Source: Bacteroidia bacterium (lineage in GTDB: Bacteria > Bacteroidota > Bacteroidia > Bacteroidales > P3). From it: a stretch of 6,258 nucleotides of DNA. The notes beneath the pieces were generated by a model. That model was not told where the DNA came from. It made no database searches and saw only the letters and a program-made list of their open reading frames with translations. Of the stretch, positions 1 through 6,228 are shown piece after piece; position 1 is the first letter of the stretch; every line of letters begins with the position of its first letter. The translations under genes were made by a program, and so were the position numbers. The stretch spans positions 1 to 6,258 of the forward strand of contig BNXT01000088.1 of assembly GCA_025999775.1 (NCBI GenBank), written 5' to 3'.

Positions 1-168
1 CATACGCCTGAATACGCTTTTGAATTGAAAGTTTCATTAGCTTTATTTGGCGAAAAAAAATTAGATTCTATCTTACACATTCCTGAATATGGTTACGAAT
101 GGAAACGATCAGAATTCTTGTTACAAAATGATTTTCTAATTCAACTCGAAGTAGAAACCACCAAATAA
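1..168 (+). CDS. 3' end of an unidentified gene (C-terminal 55 residues)
   Basis: An open frame runs from the first base to a TAA at 166-168, giving the last 55 residues of a protein whose start lies outside the window. The fragment is rich in Leu, Lys, Glu and aromatic residues (for example LHIPEYGYEWKRSEF) and ends in LEVETTK. It has no membrane segment, no cysteine and no motif that I recognise, so no function is proposed. The next gene starts only 7 bases after its stop, which suggests co-transcription with the membrane protein, thioredoxin-like protein and C39 exporter downstream. By hand count the fragment is about 31% GC, clearly lower than the next gene (about 47% over the lines counted). 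It could be part of a peptide-modification or precursor module, but that is only a guess from position. Confidence 0.6.
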   Translation, partial: HTPEYAFELKVSLALFGEKKLDSILHIPEYGYEWKRSEFLLQNDFLIQLEVETTK

Positions 169-175
169 AACTATC

Positions 176-841
176 ATGCAACACCTCATCAACAAATATT
201 ATGCTTCCAACAATTGGCTTGTGCTGTTAGCGTTGTTTCTGATATACGCCCTTGCGCTGACATTAGAGTTTAATTTTCTGTTTACCGACCAATACTACGC
301 CGACCCGCTCGTGGCAAGCGGTAAAAACATGGAGTTTATCCAAGAGCGCCTCGCCAAAGTCCATAGTACCGACTGGGTGAATTACCCGTTGGCATTAGTG
401 GTCATCTTATTTCCGGCGTTCGCCGTGGCGTTCTGCCTCAATATCGGCGTCCTGTTCAATAACTACAAACTGCAATTTCAATCGGTGTTTGACGTGTCCC
501 TGAAAGCGTCCGCAGTCTTTGCTATCAACTATTTGTTAGCCGTCATTCTCAAAATATCCGGTGTGATAAACCTGCCGCGTGCCAGTATCAACGACACGGT
601 CGCATTTCAATCTGCGCTGACATTCTTCGATGTTTCGCAACTGCCATATTGGCTACTCTACCCCTTGCAATGCGTTAATATTTCAGAAGTAGTCTTCATT
701 CTGTTTCTCGCTTACGGTATGAAACGGCTACTTGATGCCAAATACCTGAGATCGCTGCTTTTTGTGCTGCTTTGGTACGGCTTAGCCCTATTAGTATGGA
801 TTGTTTTTACAGTCCTTTTACAAACCATCAATAACTATTAA
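176..841 (+). CDS. Five-helix integral membrane protein of unknown function
   Basis: The 221-residue protein is strongly hydrophobic, with about five predicted membrane helices near residues 13-31, 69-93, 110-129, 160-180 and 193-215. A polar loop of roughly 37 residues (32-68, containing several Tyr, Asp and Glu) separates the first two helices. There is no cleavable signal peptide, no cysteine pair and no transporter motif that I recognise. The ATG at 176 is 7 bases after the stop of the upstream gene, and the thioredoxin-like gene starts 25 bases after its TAA, so it sits inside a tight operon with the C39 exporter. By position it might be a redox partner, an immunity protein or an accessory subunit for peptide export. 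None of these is shown by the sequence. The reading frame is convincing because of length, spacing and consistent hydrophobic periodicity; the function is unknown. Confidence 0.85.
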   Translation: MQHLINKYYASNNWLVLLALFLIYALALTLEFNFLFTDQYYADPLVASGKNMEFIQERLAKVHSTDWVNYPLALVVILFPAFAVAFCLNIGVLFNNYKLQFQSVFDVSLKASAVFAINYLLAVILKISGVINLPRASINDTVAFQSALTFFDVSQLPYWLLYPLQCVNISEVVFILFLAYGMKRLLDAKYLRSLLFVLLWYGLALLVWIVFTVLLQTINNY

Positions 842-866
842 CTCCATCCTTTATCCTTCTTGTCGT

Positions 867-1367
867 ATGCAACGAAAACGCTCTATAATCCTAATCCTCG
901 CCGCCTTTTGCCTGATGGTATTGATGGTCGGCTATATCCTGTTTTACCATTATCAAAAGAGGCATCGTTTAGAAACACAACTGCCCGATATAACCTTAGT
1001 CAATTTGGACGGTTCCGACTACCTTCCAACCGTGCACAACAAACCCTTTGTCTATACGTTTATCAAGCCCGATTGCCACTACTGTTTGGATGAGGTCGTA
1101 GATATTTCTACGCAACTCATTGAAGAGAAGCCTGTGGATGTCTTTTTCATTTCTGCCGAGCCGTTAGACGTGCTCCGTGACTTAGCGGCGCCATTTGAGA
1201 CGCATAAAGTACGGTTTTTACAGGATAAAACGCAAAAGCTAAGTCGCTACTATGCCGTAACCGCATTCCCCACTACCATCGTGTTTTCCAAAGAGGGCTT
1301 GCCACTCAAGAAGTTTGACGGCACGGTGGACTTAGCCCATATTTTGCAAGCCTTGCCGGATGAATAG
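867..1367 (+). CDS. Membrane-anchored thioredoxin-fold protein (TlpA/ResA-like) with CHYC active site
   Basis: This 166-residue protein starts with a basic n-region (MQRKR) and one hydrophobic helix at about residues 6-27, followed by a thioredoxin-like domain that should face the periplasm. The active-site motif is Cys70-His-Tyr-Cys73 within FIKPDCHYC, and the expected cis-proline is Pro135 in TAFPTTIVF, followed by a typical strand-turn (EGLPLKKFDG). Such proteins reduce or exchange disulfides outside the cytoplasmic membrane. The ATG at 867 is preferred over an in-frame ATG at 801, because 801 lies inside the upstream gene and would add 22 residues in front of a normal anchor. Its 3' end overlaps the C39 exporter gene by 8 bases (ATGAATAG), which suggests translational coupling and a role in handling cysteines of the exported peptide. 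The exact redox direction and partner cannot be read from the sequence. Confidence 0.9.
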   Translation: MQRKRSIILILAAFCLMVLMVGYILFYHYQKRHRLETQLPDITLVNLDGSDYLPTVHNKPFVYTFIKPDCHYCLDEVVDISTQLIEEKPVDVFFISAEPLDVLRDLAAPFETHKVRFLQDKTQKLSRYYAVTAFPTTIVFSKEGLPLKKFDGTVDLAHILQALPDE

Positions 1368-3486
1368 AACCATCAAAAGAAGTTTAGTCAGGCAGCAAGA
1401 CCAATCCGATTGCGGCGCCGCTTGCTTGTGCTCTGTCATCAAATACTACGGTGGTAGTGAGACCATCCTGAAACTGCGGGAGTTGAGCGGCACCGACAGT
1501 CAGGGCGCCACGCTGTTAGGGCTTAAACACGCTGCACTTGCTGTGGGCTTGGATGCCGAAGGCTATGAATCAGACATCACCGGACTGATTGAACACAATA
1601 AACCCGCTATTTTACATGTTATCAAAGACCAATTGGAGCATTTTGTAGTCTTCTATCGCTATGAAAACAACCTATTCCTGATTGGCGACCCCGCACAAGG
1701 ACTGTCGTACTACACCCGTAACGACTTAGAAACGCTTTGGCAGTCGCACTATTGTCTCGTTGCAGAACCTAATACACAGTTTAAAACTAACGCTACCTCT
1801 CGTACGGAAAAAATGCAGTGGTTTCGGCGTCTGCTCAAAGACGATGTAAATATCCTGCTTTCAAGCGTCATATTGGGTATTGTGCTTGCTGTGTTAAGCA
1901 TGGCAACAGCCGTGTTTTCACAGAAGCTCATCGACACTATTATACCATCGAATACACTTCACAAATTGTTTACCGCAATCGCTTTTTTGTTGTTCTTACT
2001 AATCCTGCAAACCGTACTCAATTATTTCCGCGGACGCTTATTATTACAGCAAAACAAGGATTTTAACAGTCGCATTGTTGCTTTTTTTTACAATTCGTTG
2101 TTATTCTTGCCCAAACCGTTTTTCGACACTCGTGAACTCGGCGATATGATTGCGCGACTCAATGACAGCGCCCGCATACAACGGGTTATCGCACAAATAG
2201 TAGGCAGTTTGTTTATTGATTTAATCACGGTAGTCGTGGCGTTTGTAGTGATATTCAGCTATTCGGCGACTATAGCTGCTATTGTTGCCTGTTTTGTGCC
2301 GTTGTATTTCCTTGTAATAGGGCTACAGACCTCTAAAATCAGGCAATTGCAGCATAACGTGATGTCTCATTATGCACAGTCGGAAAGTTTTTACATGAAT
2401 ACAATCAAGGGTATCAATGATGTTAAAACACATAATCAACAGCGAATGTTCAGTCAGTGCGGACAAACGATTTACACCCGATTTCAAGACCAAGTTTTCG
2501 TATTAGGGAATACACAGCTCAACCTATCGTTTGTGTATGGGTTGTTAGGTATTTTTTTTACGGGCATGGTCTTAATGGTTGGCGGTACCGCCGTCATGGG
2601 CGGTCAGTTGACTTTGGGCGCTTTCATGGCTTCTTTTGGGTTGGTATCCATGCTTATTCCGGCAGTGTTGAATTTAGCCTTAATGTCGATAGCTTTAAAC
2701 GAAGCTACGGTAGCGTTTGACCGTATGTATGAGTTTTCCGGCGCTACAGCTGAAAACATGAACGACGGACTTGCAATAGACGAGATAGCATCACTCTCAT
2801 TACAGCACATCAAGTTTCGGTTTCCCGGACGTAAAGCGCTTTTAGAGGATGTTAATTTCTCCGTAACAAAAGGCGAGATAGTAGCCTTGACCGGCGAATG
2901 TGGCGGCGGCAAAAGTACTGTTGCACAGCTGATAGAACGTTTTTATACACCAGAGAGTGGTATTCTGAAAATCAACGAAACCATCAACCTAACCACTATA
3001 AACCTGCGTCAATGGCGACAATTAGTAGGCTATGTGCCTCAAAATCCGCATATATTTAACGGCGCTATTTTAGATAATCTCCTTTTTGATAACAATGAAT
3101 TGAATATCAACAACTTAACGGACTTTTTAGAACGCCATCAGTTGACCTCGTTTTTTGAACAGTTCCCGATGGGCATACACACATTGGTCGGCGAAAAAGG
3201 CTTAAACCTATCCGGTGGACAAATACAAATAGTATCGCTCATCAGAACCCTGATACGACGACCTCAACTATTAATTTTGGACGAAATATGCTCGGCAATG
3301 GACAGTAAAACGGAGCAAATGGTACTGCAACTATTGCGTACTATGAAGCAAAGCACGGCTATTTTGTTTATCACGCATCGCCTCTATATGTTGGATGGGT
3401 TTGCCGACCGTGTGCTCCGCATGGAGCACGGGGTAATCGCCGAATTGTCTGAATCAGGATTTGCAGGATATGAAAATAATGAATAA
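1360..3486 (+). CDS. Peptidase C39-containing ABC exporter (bacteriocin/peptide type)
   Basis: This 708-residue protein has the full architecture of a peptidase-containing ABC transporter, which removes a leader (classically after Gly-Gly) and exports the peptide across the inner membrane with ATP. The N-terminal C39 peptidase covers about residues 8-135, with Cys18 in QQDQSDCGAACL, His94 in LEHFVVFY and Asp110 in IGDPAQG as the catalytic set. A six-helix ABC membrane domain covers about 160-450. The nucleotide-binding domain has Walker A GECGGGKST (512-520), Q-loop Gln561, signature LSGGQ (617-621), Walker B LLILD with Glu642, D-loop SAMD (645-648) and switch His673, so it should be active. 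The signature context is unusual (LSGGQIQI instead of LSGGQRQR; Cys514 where Ser is usual in Walker A). The start overlaps the thioredoxin-like gene by 8 bases. No precursor peptide or HlyD-type adaptor is seen in the window; they may lie upstream. Confidence 0.97.
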   Translation: MNRTIKRSLVRQQDQSDCGAACLCSVIKYYGGSETILKLRELSGTDSQGATLLGLKHAALAVGLDAEGYESDITGLIEHNKPAILHVIKDQLEHFVVFYRYENNLFLIGDPAQGLSYYTRNDLETLWQSHYCLVAEPNTQFKTNATSRTEKMQWFRRLLKDDVNILLSSVILGIVLAVLSMATAVFSQKLIDTIIPSNTLHKLFTAIAFLLFLLILQTVLNYFRGRLLLQQNKDFNSRIVAFFYNSLLFLPKPFFDTRELGDMIARLNDSARIQRVIAQIVGSLFIDLITVVVAFVVIFSYSATIAAIVACFVPLYFLVIGLQTSKIRQLQHNVMSHYAQSESFYMNTIKGINDVKTHNQQRMFSQCGQTIYTRFQDQVFVLGNTQLNLSFVYGLLGIFFTGMVLMVGGTAVMGGQLTLGAFMASFGLVSMLIPAVLNLALMSIALNEATVAFDRMYEFSGATAENMNDGLAIDEIASLSLQHIKFRFPGRKALLEDVNFSVTKGEIVALTGECGGGKSTVAQLIERFYTPESGILKINETINLTTINLRQWRQLVGYVPQNPHIFNGAILDNLLFDNNELNINNLTDFLERHQLTSFFEQFPMGIHTLVGEKGLNLSGGQIQIVSLIRTLIRRPQLLILDEICSAMDSKTEQMVLQLLRTMKQSTAILFITHRLYMLDGFADRVLRMEHGVIAELSESGFAGYENNE

Positions 3487-3545
3487 TGAACAATGTGGAG
3501 GAATTTTCAATTCCACACTCCACACTCCACATTCCACACTCAATT
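3476..3545. repeat. Intergenic repeat: TAATGAA repetition followed by four CCACACT-type heptamers
   Basis: Around the end of the exporter gene the motif TAATGAA occurs twice in a row (near 3477-3490). It is followed at 3513-3540 by four tandem heptamers, CCACACT, CCACACT, CCACATT and CCACACT, flanked on both sides by CAATT. TGTGG and AATT pieces just upstream (3494-3505) can pair with AATTCCACA (3507-3518 region) as an imperfect hairpin. Read on the other strand the heptamers encode the WSVECG-type peptide that I remember as a common false translation in Bacteroidota genomes, so this is probably a dispersed or slippage-prone non-coding repeat rather than coding DNA. The repeat runs into the last codons of the exporter. 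Confidence 0.6.
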
Positions 3546-3576
3546 CGATAGCTCCTCAAAAAAAGATTTAACCTAT

Positions 3577-3599
3577 TTATTGCAACATAGTTGCAATAA
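3577..3599. promoter_or_regulatory. Perfect 10-3-10 palindrome, probable Fur/Zur-family operator
   Basis: The left arm TTATTGCAAC (3577-3586) and the right arm GTTGCAATAA (3590-3599) are exact reverse complements separated by ATA. This size and AT-rich symmetry fit the binding site of a dimeric Fur-family repressor. The right arm contains the TTG of the promoter's -33 element, so a bound repressor would block RNA polymerase. The first downstream gene is itself a Fur-family regulator, which suggests autoregulation together with control of the receptor in the same frame. That it binds this protein is inferred. Confidence 0.72.
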
Positions 3600-3620
3600 T
3601 AAAAAATTTTTGTATCTTTG
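3591..3620 (+). promoter_or_regulatory. Bacteroidota-type promoter (TTG-N19-TAnnTTTG)
   Basis: TATCTTTG at 3613-3620 matches the -7 consensus TAnnTTTG used by the primary sigma factor of Bacteroidota. TTG at 3591-3593 lies 19 bases upstream at the expected -33 position. Transcription would begin around 3625-3630, roughly 15 bases before the ATG at 3643, giving a short leader. This promoter also argues that the in-frame ATG at 3493 is not used, since it lies upstream of the transcription start. Confidence 0.78.
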
Positions 3621-3642
3621 TGCTTCTAAATATGATAATATC

Positions 3643-4029
3643 ATGGATAAACAAAAAAGAAACACAAGAAGTAAGCGCCTCATCATGGATATTTTGGCAA
3701 AATCGCCTTCTGCACTGTGTCACGAGGATATCGAAGGGCAATTGTCGGAAAAAATAGACAGAGTAACTATTTATCGTGTTCTGCAAGGTTTTTGCGACGA
3801 CGGCAAGGTGCATAAAATCATTGATGAAAACGGAAAAACGTACTATGCCTTGTGTCATGAATGTTCCGAAGGACATCATCATGATAATCATCTACATTTC
3901 CGTTGTTTGAAGTGCAACACGGTTTCTTGTATTGAGAAGTCAATCACTATCCCAAAACTGCCGTCGGGGTACAGCGTATCAAACATTGCCTATCTGATTT
4001 CGGGCTATTGTCCCAAATGCGTCGTCCAA
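3643..4029 (+). other. Fur-family metalloregulator module (Zur-like) of the fused frame
   Basis: Residues 1-129 form a full-length Fur-type repressor. The winged-helix DNA-binding domain includes DRVTIYRVLQGFCDDG (39-54) with the recognition helix and a wing (KTYYALCHE). The dimerisation and metal-binding half has a His-rich stretch HHHDNHLHF (78-86), and the two structural zinc pairs Cys88/Cys91 (CLKC) and Cys123/Cys126 (CPKC). Such proteins bind an operator when loaded with metal and repress uptake genes. A zinc-sensing role is suggested by the linked receptor, but Fur, Zur and related types cannot be told apart safely by eye. The family usually ends within a few residues of the second Cys pair; here the frame instead runs on through Val-Val-Gln into the receptor. 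With one A fewer at 4028-4030 it would end in WRLFY at a TAG (4046-4048), 134 residues, a usual family length. Confidence 0.93.
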
Positions 4030-6048
4030 ATGGCGATTGTTCTATTAGTGTGTTTGATTCCGTGCAATTTATTTGCGCAAACTCATACGCATTTTGATTT
4101 GGGAGAAGTAGTGGTTTCGGGCAGTCGTTCCAAATTAGATGACCAGAGCGTAACCAATGTAACAAAATTAAATTTGGTTAACAGTGCAGAAACTCAGGGA
4201 TTTTCGCTATCCCAAAAGTTGGCGGGAGTAGCTGGGATTAGCAATTTTAGCACAGGAACAGGCATCGGGAAACCTGTTATTCGCGGATTGAGCGGTAACC
4301 GGATAGCTATTTTCTCGCAAGGCATCCGCATCGAAAATCAACAGTGGGGCGACGAGCACGGCTTGGGATTGGATGAGAACGGTTATGCCGGAGTGGAAAT
4401 CATCAAAGGTCCGGCGTCCCTCTTGTACGGCAGCGACGCTTTGGGCGGCGTTTTATATTTCTCTGACGCTCTCTATGCTCAAACAAATAGTATCGAGGGT
4501 TCGCTTGGCTCGGAATATAACAGCAATACTAACGGTTGGCGAAACACCGGCGCCGTCAAATTGTCTAAAAATCGTTTTCATTGGAATACTTTTGGAGGAT
4601 ACACCACGCACACAGACTACAAAGACGGTAACCATAATGTCGTACCTAACAGCCGTTTTCATACCGGAGATTTCAAAACATCGTTGGGCTATACCGGCAA
4701 GACATTTATCAGCGCTCTGAAATATAGCTTTTTGAACGAACACTATGGTTTGACCGAAATAGAAGAAGATGTAGAGCCGATAACGAATGGTCGGCGCCCC
4801 GAATTACCTTATCAGGCTTTGACCACGCATATCCTCAGCGCCGAAAATACCTATTTCTTTGAAAATACCTCCAAACTGAAAGTCAATTTTGGCTATGTTT
4901 TCAATAATCGTAAAGAATTTGAAGACGGAAATGTTGCCGCATTGGACATGAATTTAGGCACCTTTTCTTATGACGCCAAATGGTATTCCCAAAGATTAAA
5001 CAACCGCTGGACGTTCACGGTTGGCAGTCAGGGAATGTACCAAACCAACACCAACAAAGGCAAAGAATGGCTAATTCCCGATGCCACAACCACCGATATA
5101 GGACTGTTTGCTGTGTCGGATTACTACTACACCGATAAATCCTACTGGCAAATCGGTCTGCGTTTGGATGGACGAACGATTGATGGAAAACAGCACGGCG
5201 GCGAAGATGTGGAAAGCTATTTCCCGAAATTTTCGGAGACTTATACGGCATTCAACTTTTCCACAGGTATTGTTCAATCGCTGGCGCCTAATCTATCATT
5301 ACGTGCAAGCCTTTCTTCGGGCTATCGTGCGCCCAACATGTTTGAACTGTTGAGCGACGGCGTTCATGAGGGTACTAATCGCTACGAAATAGGCAATCCC
5401 GCACTAAAAACAGAAAACAGCTATCAGGTAGATGTTTCGTTGGATTATAAAAATGAACACGTTGAGCTATTTCTAAACCCCTATTTCAACTATATCCGCA
5501 ACTATATTTATTTGCGACCTTCGGACGAGATTTTGGAAGAACAACCTGTTTACTATTATACCCAAGCCGGCGCCTATCTCTACGGCGGCGAGGCGGGATT
5601 TCACTTCCATCCGCACGCGTTTGACTGGTTGCATGTGGAAGGTTCTTACAGTAACACGTTTGGGGAACAAACCGACCGGCAGGATTTACCGCTTATGCCG
5701 TCACAAAAGTTAAACGCCACCGTTCGCGCACATTTTTCATCTAAAAATTTGCCTGCCACTAAATTTCTTCGGAAAGGTTCCGTCTATTTGCAAAATCAAT
5801 ATTCATTTGCCCAAAATCGCATTGCCGAATACGAAATATCTACTCCTGCATACAATTTGGTAAATGTCGGACTCTCATTTGAAGTGCATTGCGGCAAACA
5901 AAAAATCAACTTCGATGCAGCAATAAACAATCTTTTCAACCAAACGTATTACGACCATTTATCGCGCTATAAACAGGAGGGTATCTATGACCGAGGACGT
6001 AATTTGAATCTTCGGTTGAGTTTGCCTTTTCAATATGTAACAGAATGA
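3643..6048 (+). CDS. Fused reading frame: Fur-family repressor joined to TonB-dependent receptor
   Basis: One uninterrupted frame of 801 codons joins a complete Fur-family regulator (about residues 1-126) to a complete TonB-dependent outer-membrane receptor (about 130-801), with a hydrophobic signal-like segment at 131-145 between them. The frame also extends upstream to an ATG at 3493, but that would translate the intergenic repeat and the promoter/operator, so ATG 3643 is chosen. There is no stop between the halves. The normal arrangement is two separate genes, a cytoplasmic repressor and an exported receptor. Three readings remain: a true fusion or polyprotein cut by signal peptidase, which would leave the repressor anchored in the inner membrane; internal initiation at ATG 4030; or a one-base insertion or sequence error in AAA at 4028-4030, whose removal would restore two normal overlapping genes. 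Both halves are intact; the junction decides the annotation. Confidence 0.85.
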   Translation: MDKQKRNTRSKRLIMDILAKSPSALCHEDIEGQLSEKIDRVTIYRVLQGFCDDGKVHKIIDENGKTYYALCHECSEGHHHDNHLHFRCLKCNTVSCIEKSITIPKLPSGYSVSNIAYLISGYCPKCVVQMAIVLLVCLIPCNLFAQTHTHFDLGEVVVSGSRSKLDDQSVTNVTKLNLVNSAETQGFSLSQKLAGVAGISNFSTGTGIGKPVIRGLSGNRIAIFSQGIRIENQQWGDEHGLGLDENGYAGVEIIKGPASLLYGSDALGGVLYFSDALYAQTNSIEGSLGSEYNSNTNGWRNTGAVKLSKNRFHWNTFGGYTTHTDYKDGNHNVVPNSRFHTGDFKTSLGYTGKTFISALKYSFLNEHYGLTEIEEDVEPITNGRRPELPYQALTTHILSAENTYFFENTSKLKVNFGYVFNNRKEFEDGNVAALDMNLGTFSYDAKWYSQRLNNRWTFTVGSQGMYQTNTNKGKEWLIPDATTTDIGLFAVSDYYYTDKSYWQIGLRLDGRTIDGKQHGGEDVESYFPKFSETYTAFNFSTGIVQSLAPNLSLRASLSSGYRAPNMFELLSDGVHEGTNRYEIGNPALKTENSYQVDVSLDYKNEHVELFLNPYFNYIRNYIYLRPSDEILEEQPVYYYTQAGAYLYGGEAGFHFHPHAFDWLHVEGSYSNTFGEQTDRQDLPLMPSQKLNATVRAHFSSKNLPATKFLRKGSVYLQNQYSFAQNRIAEYEISTPAYNLVNVGLSFEVHCGKQKINFDAAINNLFNQTYYDHLSRYKQEGIYDRGRNLNLRLSLPFQYVTE
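4030..6048 (+). other. TonB-dependent outer-membrane receptor module, probable metal uptake
   Basis: Residues 130-801 of the fused frame (672 residues from Met130) make up a TonB-dependent receptor. A hydrophobic signal segment (131-145) ends at LFA|Q, a likely signal peptidase I site. A TonB-box-like LGEVVVSG (153-160) starts the plug, which carries KPVIRGLSGNRI (210-221), NQQWGDEHGLGLDENG (232-247) and VEIIKGPASLLYGSDALGG (251-269). A 22-strand-type barrel fills the rest and ends in the strand NLNLRLSLPF just before the stop. There is no carboxypeptidase-like N-terminal extension of the SusC type. The family moves scarce ligands across the outer membrane with energy from TonB-ExbBD. The short TBDR form, the QWGDEHG plug loop and the adjacent Fur-type repressor suggest a metal or metal-chelate substrate, zinc being my first guess. 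Starting at Met130 alone would leave the signal peptide without a basic residue, unlike normal ones. Confidence 0.93.
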
Positions 6049-6119
6049 ACTTAATTGCGGAATTACGATAATTTTTTTCTTCTTACTTTTCCTTTTGTCT
6101 TAATACATTTTCTTGTTCA

Positions 6120-6160
6120 TTTTCTTTTGTGGCACCAAAAGAAAACGAACCAAAAGAAAA
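6120..6160. repeat. Inverted repeat TTTTCTTTTG/CAAAAGAAAA with an extra right-arm copy
   Basis: TTTTCTTTTG (6120-6129) and CAAAAGAAAA (6136-6145) are exact reverse complements around the hexamer TGGCAC, and CAAAAGAAAA occurs again at 6151-6160. Similar 'CCAAAAGAAA-CGAACCAAAAGAAA' strings are, from memory, widely dispersed between genes in Bacteroidota and other bacteria. It lies about 70 bases after the receptor stop and is better described as an extragenic repeat than as a gene. No T-run follows it on the + strand, so it is not a classic terminator by itself. Confidence 0.6.
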
Positions 6161-6166
6161 ATGCTT

Positions 6167-6228
6167 GCTAAAAATAACAGTCGCACACCCCTGCGCAAGC
6201 TGCAGGGTTTTGTGCGACGATTTTTAGC
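6167..6228. terminator. Compound hairpin, candidate bidirectional terminator or extragenic repeat
   Basis: Three nested arm pairs match exactly: GCTAAAAAT (6167-6175) with ATTTTTAGC (6220-6228), TCGCACA (6181-6187) with TGTGCGA (6211-6217), and CCCTGC (6189-6194) with GCAGGG (6202-6207) around a 7-base loop. The GC-rich inner stem is followed by five T residues on both strands, as expected for a terminator that works in both directions. It is the first strong stem-loop after the receptor gene. The long symmetrical form also fits a repeated extragenic or non-autonomous mobile element. Confidence 0.55.

Noticed and set aside
801..866. Earlier in-frame ATG for the thioredoxin-like gene
   Set aside because: It lies inside the upstream membrane-protein gene and would add 22 residues before a normal basic n-region and anchor helix starting at 867.
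860..1093. 77-codon + strand frame over the thioredoxin-like gene
   Set aside because: It is a shadow of the real gene in another frame, without recognisable domains, while the thioredoxin frame has its CxxC and cis-Pro.
3513..3540. CRISPR array
   Set aside because: The repeats are 7 bases long and directly tandem without spacers, and there are no cas genes.
3371..3559. Minus-strand 62-codon frame reading WSVECG-type repeats
   Set aside because: It is the antisense translation of the intergenic repeat and of the exporter's 3' end, with no sign of a real protein.
3493..3642. N-terminal extension of the fused frame to the ATG at 3493
   Set aside because: It would translate the heptamer repeat, the palindrome and the promoter. 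The -7 box at 3613-3620 puts the transcription start after this ATG, and Fur proteins begin near 3643.
4013..4032. A 13-base duplication as cause of the fused frame (CCAAATG twice)
   Set aside because: Removing one 13-base unit would also delete the second Cys of the conserved CPKC zinc pair, so a single-A change fits better.
6051..6078. Weak hairpin TAATT-GCGG-AATTA followed by a T-run as receptor terminator
   Set aside because: The stem is only five A/T-type pairs and 6 bases separate it from the T-run, so it is too weak to call against the strong hairpin at 6167-6228.
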